The notes beneath the pieces are model-generated. The model was given only the letters and a program-made list of their open reading frames with translations, searched no databases and was not told the origin of the DNA. Below are positions 1 to 7,400 of a stretch of 11,075 nt of DNA, one piece after another. Each line of letters starts with the position of its first letter. Position 1 is the stretch's first letter. This stretch comes from Lachnospiraceae bacterium UBA4316 (lineage in GTDB: Bacteria > Bacillota > Clostridia > Lachnospirales > Lachnospiraceae). Where the stretch lies: contig DGUG01000119.1 of the NCBI GenBank assembly GCA_002394535.1, positions 1-11,075 on the forward strand. Direction: 5' to 3'. Made by a program: the position numbers and the translations under genes.

Positions 1-1
1 A

Positions 2-439
2 GAGTGTCTTCGCATGATGGAAAGGCTTGAACATTGTGATACAGAAGGTGCAAAGCACATTTATGTTATCTCCAATATGGGGTTCTATGAGTGTACTCAG
101 CTCAGAAATCTTATGAGTATGGTTAAAAGCTGGTGTAAACACTGCGGCTATACATACGGTGGCGGAGTTGCAATAGGCGGAGGTGAAATGATGGGCTCCG
201 TGTTATCATCAACAGATAAAGGTCCCGCAAAAATCGTGGCAGAGGGGCTTAATAATCTTGCTGATGCCATCAATGAATCAAAAGAGATTGCCGATATTTA
301 TGCCGGCCCTCTTCACTTTCCGAGAGCCCTGTACATGCTTGCGGCTTCTTCAGGTTGGCCTATCGCGGCAAAAAAGAACGGATTAAAGAAAAAGGACCTG
401 TACAGAAAAGGGGAGAGTACTGTTTCGTCAAAGTCATAA
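2..439 (+). CDS. Flavodoxin-fold NAD(P)H oxidoreductase-like protein, C-terminal part
   Basis: The reading frame is open to the left edge (codons for Glu-Cys-Leu-Arg precede the first Met at position 14), so the N-terminal part lies outside the window and the Met at 14 need not be the true start. The visible ~145 residues contain a strand-like segment HIYVISNMGFYEC, a glycine-rich stretch GGGVAIGGGEM, and a C-terminal GPLHFPRALYMLA segment. This layout resembles the second half of flavodoxin-like, NADPH-dependent FMN reductase-type proteins common in Clostridia, which bind FMN in the cytoplasm and pass electrons from NAD(P)H to small acceptors. The FMN phosphate-binding loop would be N-terminal and cannot be checked. 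The last nine residues (GESTVSSKS) and the stop codon lie inside a dispersed repeat whose other copy is at 10180, so the original C-terminus has probably been replaced. Family assignment is by overall resemblance and is moderate. Confidence 0.55.
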   Translation, partial: ECLRMMERLEHCDTEGAKHIYVISNMGFYECTQLRNLMSMVKSWCKHCGYTYGGGVAIGGGEMMGSVLSSTDKGPAKIVAEGLNNLADAINESKEIADIYAGPLHFPRALYMLAASSGWPIAAKKNGLKKKDLYRKGESTVSSKS

Positions 440-505
440 TTTTCTCCTCAATAATCGAATCCGGATTATCCATCTGCAATTAATGACTATGCGAGTAAAA
501 TGCGA
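412..505. repeat. Dispersed direct repeat, left copy
   Basis: Positions 412-442 match 10180-10210 at 30 of 31 bases in the same orientation (one A/G difference). Similarity continues more weakly to about position 500: 447-476 matches 10221-10250 at about 21 of 30 positions, including TCCATCTG in both. The two copies are about 9.8 kb apart. Read on the minus strand, both copies share a peptide frame (IMTLTKQYSP here, IMTLTKQHSP in the other), which suggests they descend from a coding sequence or insertion element rather than a structural RNA. This copy overlaps the 3' end of the flavodoxin-like gene and supplies its stop codon. The element family is not recognised. Confidence 0.6.
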
Positions 506-516
506 CATATATCCTT

Positions 517-541
517 AAAAGTATTTCCAACGAAATACTTA
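517..541 (-). terminator. Probable terminator of the type II toxin-antitoxin operon
   Basis: Positions 519-526 (AAGTATTT) and 533-540 (AAATACTT) form a perfect 8-bp inverted repeat with a 6-nt loop. On the minus strand it overlaps the toxin stop codon and is followed by a short T-run (CTTTTAAGG). The stem is all A-T except one pair, so it would be a weak terminator; its placement exactly at the end of the operon is the main support. Confidence 0.45.
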
Positions 542-831
542 TTTCATTTCTGATAGCCTTATCTTTTTATAAGAGTTAGATTTCGTGTTTGGGGGTGGTT
601 CAAGACCGGTTATGGTTATATCATTTTTTTGAGGTCCATATGACCAATAAAATCTTTCTGCCGCAGGCTTGTTGTTTTCCAGATAGGATTGCCAAACCCT
701 CTCTCCATACCTCTTTGACATCTCAGGTATTTCATGTGTATTCAGTCCGGGATAAAACGGATCTACAGACAGATGATAAAAAGCCCTTCCAAGTTTTTTA
801 TATTGAGCAACTTCATTCTTATCTTAAACAT
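539..831 (-). pseudogene. RelE/ParE-type toxin, frameshifted near the N-terminus
   Basis: This would be the toxin of the operon, an mRNA-cleaving or gyrase-poisoning RelE/ParE-superfamily protein held inactive by the antitoxin encoded just upstream. An ATG at 831-829 lies 3 nt after the antitoxin stop, but its frame ends after 22 codons. The frame carrying the conserved body has no start: it opens directly after a TAA at 826-824 and reads DKNEVAQYKKLGRAFYHLS, then DPFYPGLNTHEI, SKRYGERVWQSYLENN, FYWSYGPQKNDITITGLEP and ends KKIRLSEMK. The span is 293 nt, one short of a whole number of codons. Restoring one A in the run after ATGTTTAA gives MFKDKNEVAQYKKL and a continuous ~97-residue protein, a normal length for this family. 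As written the toxin cannot be made from a standard start, except possibly as a 60-residue C-terminal piece from Met at 721. A sequencing error in the A-run is the alternative explanation. Confidence 0.72.
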
Positions 832-834
832 GAA

Positions 835-1083
835 TTACTCTGCAAAGTTCGAGAGATCTATAGGCTTCGATACTTTCCCCTTCTTAAGATTTTCCATTGA
901 GGCATCCACCATACGTAGCGTATCCTCAGATATTTCAAATGGCTCTACCAGCACTCTGGGTTCAAGTTCTATCTTCCCGTTGGGGAACTCAATCACATGA
1001 TAATACTCATAGGAGGATCCTCTAAGTGTTATCCTCTTTTTTGTATCTATTTTTGCATCATATTCTTTAACGATCGCTTCCAT
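835..1083 (-). CDS. Type II antitoxin, partner of RelE/ParE-like toxin
   Basis: An 82-residue protein starting MEAIVKEYDAKID. I chose the ATG at 1083-1081 because GAGGTG lies 6 nt upstream (1090-1095); a longer reading to 1170 would run through the promoter and operator. The N-terminal half has alternating beta-prone segments (KKRITLRGSSYEYYHVIEF, KIELEPRVL) like small swapped-hairpin antitoxins. The C-terminal part (SEDTLRMVDASMENLKKGK, then SKPIDLS) is the kind of helix plus extended tail that wraps the toxin. It sits 3 nt upstream of the toxin ATG, the usual antitoxin-first order. A palindrome overlapping the predicted transcription start suggests autoregulation by antitoxin or complex. 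The gene looks intact although its toxin is broken. The exact antitoxin family is not certain. Confidence 0.72.
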   Translation of the reverse strand: MEAIVKEYDAKIDTKKRITLRGSSYEYYHVIEFPNGKIELEPRVLVEPFEISEDTLRMVDASMENLKKGKVSKPIDLSNFAE

Positions 1084-1096
1084 ATCAGTCACCTCT

Positions 1097-1114
1097 TTGT
1101 GGGTATTCCCACAA
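1097..1114. promoter_or_regulatory. Palindromic operator of the type II toxin-antitoxin operon
   Basis: TTGTGGG TATT CCCACAA is a perfect 7-bp inverted repeat with a 4-nt spacer. It covers the predicted transcription start and sits just upstream of the antitoxin ribosome binding site, the usual place for autoregulatory binding by a type II antitoxin. Binding itself is inferred. Confidence 0.55.
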
Positions 1115-1116
1115 AT

Positions 1117-1145
1117 ATAATATCCCAAAACAGCTAAATTGTCGA
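1117..1145 (-). promoter_or_regulatory. Promoter of the type II toxin-antitoxin operon
   Basis: On the minus strand a -35 box TCGACA (1140-1145) is followed after 17 nt by a -10 box TATTAT (1117-1122). The predicted start near 1110 falls inside the palindromic operator and about 27 nt upstream of the antitoxin ATG. Confidence 0.5.
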
Positions 1146-1372
1146 TTAACCCCAAGGTCAGTGATATCAAATATCTTTTTCCCTTGTGATGGGGGCAAGT
1201 ACATTATTAATACTTCCTTGGGATCAAGCTTATAAAATCATTAGCTTTCCGATAAACAATGAGGCTGAAAGAGCTTGGAAAGCCTGGTAAATCGACATTC
1301 TTGGAAAAGTGTCATATTTTGTCATAATAACCACCCCTCGAACCACCTTGACCTTGAATTCTACATAAATGA
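1146..1372. other. Intergenic stretch without a convincing gene
   Basis: No conserved coding region is recognised here. A possible 31-codon reading frame lies on the minus strand at 1230-1325 (starts MTKYDTFPRMSIYQ, with AGGGG about 8 nt upstream), but nothing supports it beyond the ribosome binding site-like sequence. At 1311-1329 there is a tandem pair of GTCATA-type units that matches 10201-10219 at 17 of 19 positions, next to the right copy of the dispersed repeat, so some of this stretch may be decayed repeat. Confidence 0.35.
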
Positions 1373-1403
1373 AAAACCCTGAACTATTGAAATTCAAGGT
1401 TTT
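1373..1403 (-). terminator. Terminator downstream of the giant surface-protein gene
   Basis: An 11-bp stem with one G-T pair (1373-1383 with 1393-1403, 9-nt loop) is followed on the minus strand by a T-run (GGGTTTTTC). It lies about 70 nt past the stop codon of the giant gene and 5 nt past the CCA of a tRNA 3' relic, so it may originally have terminated that tRNA gene. The A/T flanks on both sides could make it work in both directions. Confidence 0.6.
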
Positions 1404-1407
1404 CATC

Positions 1408-1431
1408 TGGTGGAGCATTTGGGGATCGAAC
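1408..1431 (-). tRNA. tRNA 3'-end relic (T-loop to CCA)
   Basis: On the minus strand this reads GTTCGATC, CCCAA, ATGCTCC, A, CCA. These match in order the last T-stem base plus T-loop, the 3' strand of the T-stem, the 3' strand of a 7-bp acceptor stem, the discriminator base and an encoded CCA. Nothing upstream provides the partner strands: the base pairs expected (TTGGG, GGAGCAT) are absent, and the giant gene ends only ~42 nt away. It is therefore a fragment, not a functional tRNA. Such 3' fragments, directly followed here by a terminator, are typical leftovers of integrase-mediated insertion into a tRNA gene. The amino-acid identity cannot be told. Confidence 0.6.
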
Positions 1432-1473
1432 TACAGGCGCCAGATCATTGTACTCTCAAACCATTAGAATTCT

Positions 1474-4400
1474 TTATTTTCTTCTTCTGAGTGCAGTTGC
1501 AATCAGGCAGAGCAATGATGCCAAAAATAGTAATGTCCATACGAACACATCATTGCTGTCTCCTGTATTCGGACTACCTCCGCTTCTCGATCCGTTGCCC
1601 GAGCCATTACGCGAATTGTCACTGGTTTTTCCGCCATCATTATTACCGGAGTCATCGGCCTTATCCTCATTGCTGTCTCCTGTATTCGGACTGCCTCCGC
1701 TTCTCGATCCGTTGCCCGAGCCATTACGCGAATTGTCACTGGTTTTTCCGCCATCATTATTACCGGAGTCATCGGCCTTACCCTTGTCATCGTCCGATTC
1801 AGCCTCCGCAACCTTGAATCTAGCTTCTACGCTTCCGTCATTGAACTCAGCTGTGATTGTGTGCTTGCCAAGCTTGAGTCCATTCAGGTATCCCGATTTC
1901 AGTTTAACTATTACGCTGCCCGATTCCGTAGTGTAATTCTTAGAAGCTACTTTTTTACCGTCCACACAGATACCCGTGAAGTGGCTGAAAGTGGTCTCGT
2001 CATCCACTGAGCGTTTGAATACGAAGTCAGCAGTTTCGTAGCTGCCCTTGTACCATATCTGTTCATCACCTTTTGTGACGCGGTATGAAACTTTTGAAGG
2101 GTCTACCTTAGGAATAGCTCTGATTTCGACTTTACCGCAGTTCTTGCATGATCTTTTTTCAGTGCCTTCGCTTTCTTCTGTTGCAGGCGTTACAGTCTCC
2201 CACTCGCTCCAATCGTGGCTCTCAGCATTCAAGCTGTTCGAAATTATAAATCCGTCTGCCGCCCTGCCTGTGATCTTGGTCGTATAGTACGGGACCGAGT
2301 TCTGAGAAACGCTGTAAGAGGCTCCCGGATCGTAATCTCCGAGCGAGGACAAATTGAAGAACCATTTCCAGTTTGTCGCGCTCGAAATTTCATTTTGAAT
2401 TCCGGTGTATTCGCCGTCTTTCATCAAGTAAACAACAACGCTTTCAGGGCGTTTCCTCTCGGCATCGTTGTTATCATCCCACGCTATTGAACCCGTAACC
2501 AATACGTCTTCTTCCGGCGCAGGGGAATCGCCCGCAGTATGATAAAGCGTTATGATGCAGCCCGTGAGCTTGTTGTTGATAATCGAATATGCGTATTCGT
2601 CCTTTTTATCCTGTCCATGCGGGTGTTCTTCTGTCGGTTTGATTGTTATGCGGCCATCCGATACCGATGTGACTTCAGACACAGTTCCGTCAATCGTAGT
2701 TTCCCACGCATCTCCTTTAGGGAATACTATTTCCTGAGTTTCATCTGTTCCGTTCTTTTTAAAATTAACCGTGATGGATTCCGGCCTGATATTATCCTCG
2801 TTATTCCTGTCTATCCATACGACCTTAACCTTCGTCTCCTCGGTCGGAGTCGGAGGTGCGTCGACACCCCAATTAGCCGTGAATGTAACGTCATGCATTA
2901 TTCTATATGTGTTGCCCGGTACATAGCTTGCAGCACTGGGATTCTCTCCACCTGACGGAACTGTCGTATCCCATCCGGTCAGTACTTTATTGTATCCGTA
3001 GATATTTCCCGGGATAGGAAATTCCGTGCCCTTAAGCAGCTTGTATGTCTGCTTCTTTACCTTCTTCGGATCCAGTCCGGCGGCTTCTGCCACTTCAGCT
3101 GAGATATTGGACTCCGCGGTTACCGTGCAGTACCGCAGGGATTCATCTTTGTCCGGTGTGTTCGGGTCATCCTCAGGGAAATTGGATATCCAAACTACAT
3201 GGTTAAGCCTTGCCGTCGCTCCGTCCTGGCGTATCCATCCCACATACTGGCCCCTTTGGTTGAACACTCCGGTATCGTCATTGTCGCTGTAATACAGCGC
3301 CTGATGTATACTATTCGCTGCATTCAGAGGAGTGTCCTCCGGCATACCACCGACGCCAAGAGGCGCCGTCAGGGCACTGACCGTGTATAAGTAATTCAGA
3401 TGATCCGTAACATCCGTCGGGATATATTGGAGTCTTGATACATTATCCTTTTTATAAAACTCGTATGTATGCCTTATCTTGTCGGCCGCAGACTCGCCAT
3501 GTTTTCCCGGAGGTTCGGCCGTAGAGACTTTGGTACCCATAGTGAAATCGTCGAGCCCGCCCACCTTACAATCACCTGCGAAAATCGCCTGGCCACGGCA
3601 CTCCTTGAGCATCGGATAGTGAGTCATGCTTTCCCCCACTTTTCCATCTTCCCAATATACATAAGGCTTTCCTGTCGATGGATTTATCTCCTTGCTGAAA
3701 TCCATTACGAGTTTTTTGGCTCTCTCGTTTATCGTATTTGTATCATCATCCACATCGTGTCCCCACGAACTGACTGGTTCAGCAAGCAGGTCAAGTATGA
3801 TAGTCTCTGTCGGATGCAACTCCAGGAATCTCTTGACCCATTCCCAGGTTTCGTTAAAAGTGAGATCATCGCCATTGTGGTTGCCTGCCCAGAATGTGCC
3901 GCCGATAAAGGTCTTGCCGTGGCAAAGCCACAGATTTTTGCCGTCGTCCTTGTAACTTATCCATAAGCCGAGAGCGTATGATTTCTCGTGTCTGTTATTC
4001 AGTCTGATATCCAGCCTGCGCACACCATCATTCATCTGCTCATCGATATATCTTACCTGCGTCTGGGCATTTCCCTCGTATCCCAGGTATGAACCTATAG
4101 ATGACATCCTGTTAGAATTGACTTCTTTCATCGCCGAGTCATGGGTGCATGGCAGGTTGATCTCATTGAGATAACGGTCGCCGGATATTCCGGACATCCA
4201 ATTGGCCTTGGTCAGCTTGGAGACGTCATTTACCTGGTTATACATGTCGATGAAATGCGAGCTGTCGTCGATGACAAGTCTGAGTTCTGCCTCATTATCC
4301 GCTGTCTTGAACACGCCATAGCCGTAATCCGAGCAGAAGTACCTCTCAGGCTCATCGTCCGTGTGGTAAGTCTTGTATCCGTCTGTAAACACGCCAAAGT

Positions 4401-7400
4401 TCTTTGCCAAAGCAACGTCTATCATGGAGTCAGGATCCAATGCACCATCCAGCTTGATCTTTTTGCCGTCCGGCAGGAATATGGCGTTATTTGGCACCTG
4501 GACCTTGCCCATGACATGGATCTCTCCATCCACCTGAACCGCACCGCCGTCCACGTATGCCTCATTATCTTTAAATACAGTTCCTGCAGAATTGCTTCCC
4601 ACAATCAGGAGTTTGCCTGAAGCAAGGTGCACTCCGCCACCGACATACTCAGCCTGATTGCCTTCGAAAGTGCAGTCAGTTACTTCAATCGTATTATCGG
4701 TACTTGTCCAGACTCCGCCGCCGCTTTCAACAGTTTTATTGTTGCTTATTGTGCAAGCCTCGAGCTTTAATTTATTTGTGTTATATATACCGGCTCCGAG
4801 ACCGCCAAATGACTTTTCTTTATTATCCTCGGTGATTACCTGTCCTACCGTTTTGTTTCCGTCGATCTTAGTGCCGTTAATATTGATAGTGCCTCCGCCA
4901 TCCGTTTCGTAAAGATCGACACTTCTAGCGCCTCCGTTGCTGATTCCTGCACCATTCTCCGAAGTGTTGGCTGAAACAGAGCCTCCTGTCATATTGATGG
5001 TGCCAGCCCTGAGATAGATACCTCCGCCGTTGTTCATTTTATAGGTGTATTCTCTCATGATAGAATCCCACTCTATTTCTTCTTCGTGAACAACGTAGTT
5101 TCTTTCAATTGCCGAATCTTCGATAGTCAGAGTCTTTCCCTTTATATCTGCAAACAGACCCCCGCCTTGGGCAATCTGGGATTTGTTGTTGTCGATGCGA
5201 CAATTCCTGATTTGTGAATCTTCAGGTTTGTCACCCCCATCATCAGCCATACAGATTCCGCCGCCCATTCGATAAGCGTTGTTTTCGGAAATGGTGACAC
5301 CGTCAAGACTCATTATTCCTGCGTTGAAGATTCCGCCGCCACTTCCTTTGGGTGCGCTGTTGCCCGTTACAGAGCCGCCGATCATCTCCAGTTCTCCCGC
5401 ATTGAAAATTCCGCCGCCGTTTTTACATGTATTATTGCCGCTTATGGCACAGCCTATAATTTTGCACTTCGAGCCTTTAGAGATCCTTATGGCGCTGCCT
5501 TCTTCGGCAATATCCTTGGTAGCCCGTCCTCCCGTGAGCATACCTGTTCCCACGCTGTCTCTGATCTCAAGCTCAGCCGATTGTATTGTGCCCACTTTGA
5601 TGAGCGTACTGGAATACAGGTAACTCTGATCAACCACTGGGGTTTTGAAGAGGGTGCCTTCGGAATCCAGTCTGAAGCCGCAAAGATCGACAGTCTTTTT
5701 TTGTTTTTCTACTGCCAGTTGCCGCATATCATCATTCTTCTTATTAGGCCTTATGTCATTTTTGAGAGCGATTACTTTGCTGTTATTTTCATCTCTCAGA
5801 GCGTCATACAATTCCTTCCAGGTGCTGACCCACTCGATGTTTGTATCGTTTATTCCCTTGAGCCAGAGATTCCCGTCTTTTTCTTTGAGTTTTCCTTCTG
5901 TAGCTGAACTGTCATATACTTTTCCGCTATATGAGAATGAGCAACCACCTTTATTTGCCTCCCATCCTTCAGTGAGCTTTCTGTCATTTTTCGGATTCGG
6001 ATTCTGTGCAACCACATCGAAGAATGTACCGTCTGCCAATTCATCTTGGATATTGACCACGGTATTTCCTCCCGCCATGAGCAGGTTTTCGCCCGCAGCA
6101 GAAATATTTTCTTTGACCGAAGCCGCGCCGCTTACATTAAAAGCGCTACCGTCTGCAAGATAAACTCCGCCGGCAGATTCGTCGGATTCGTTGTCGCTGA
6201 TGGCTCCCGAAAGATTCATGGTGCCGGCCGCGTTGTAAACACCGCCGCCAACGCTTGCCGTATTGTCTCTGATTGCATCGCAGTCAATAGTCAGAGTTCC
6301 TGCGTTGTATATACCGCCGCCCAGTTTGGCTGTATTGCCGTAAAGCGCAGCGTTCACGGTGTCTTCGCCGGATATTTTGACAGTACCTTCATTGTATATA
6401 GCACCGCCTTTTTCAGCTTTGTTGGCGGTGAGGTTTCCGCCCTTCAGTTCAAGCACGCCGCCTTCTTTTACACTGATGGCACCACCGTTTTTACCGTTGC
6501 CGCCAATGAGTTTTCCTGTCTTTTTCTTGGTGCTGTCATCAATGATCAGCGTTCTTCCACTTTCTACGCTAAATATTTCTCCGTCATCTCTCTGGTCTTT
6601 TGAGGCGAGTTTTCTGTCGATCTTGTGTCCGTTCAGATCAAGATTTAGAGTTTTGCCTTCCGGGATCGTCAGCGTCGAATCATATATACTGCATTTCCAG
6701 TCCTTCTCAAGTATGAGCTTCTCACCGCTATTTGCTGCTTCATTGATAAGTTTCTGAAGTGTCGGCCACGCAGATGTGTGAAGTACTATCTCTCCGTCAG
6801 AATTAGTCTGCACAGCGGTCTCATTATCTCCTTCGAAGTACAGGGTCGGGTCTGCATTTCCGTAGTACTCCTTGTAACCTGATGTAAGAGCATCGCTCGT
6901 GCCCTCTATATCATAATCGACCGAAAGTCCGATAAAGCTTCCTTCTGCCAGCTTTTCTTTGAGAGTGAGTTTTGATAATTCTATCGTACCATTGTACTGG
7001 TTTGGCTTTGATCGAAAATATACGTTTGGGCCGTATCCCTCATTCTCCGAAATGATAATCTTTCCCTTGAGATTGATTTTGTTGCCTTTCGACGCTCCGA
7101 TCCCCAGGCCGCCTCCGGTGTACGATGCCGAGTTTCCTGAAATTCTGACGTCGCCCTCCATGTTAAGAGTGGCATCATGGCAAACAAATATACCTCCGCC
7201 GGTACCATAGGAAATGTTGTCTTCGATGACAGTAGTACCCTTGATGTTTGTGGTCTTGCCATTGATGGAGAGTCCTCCGCCGAAATTTCCTGCGTAGTTA
7301 TTTTTGAGAGTGCAATCTTCAAGATTGAGATCCGCATTCTCGAGGTGGATCCCTCCACCATTGCCTGCTGCACTGTTCCGGGTAATTGTACATTTTTTTA

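Noticed and set aside
589..1000. Two overlapping plus-strand open frames.
   Set aside because: They are antisense to the toxin and antitoxin, which have a consistent operon layout, promoter and ribosome binding site.
1189..1290. A 33-codon plus-strand frame reading MGASTLLILPWDQAYK...
   Set aside because: No ribosome binding site or promoter, and no family resemblance.
1230..1418. A 62-codon open frame on the minus strand.
   Set aside because: Its first codons lie in the tRNA 3' relic and terminator hairpin. A shorter start at 1325 has a ribosome binding site-like AGGGG but gives only 31 residues with no known match.
1408..1484. A complete tRNA gene on the minus strand.
   Set aside because: Only the T-loop to CCA part is present; no D-arm, anticodon arm or 5' acceptor strand can be found, and the region upstream is the end of the giant gene.
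1503..1811. A 102-codon minus-strand frame with internal repeats rich in Met and Arg.
   Set aside because: It is an out-of-frame reading of the duplicated 117-bp linker inside the giant gene.
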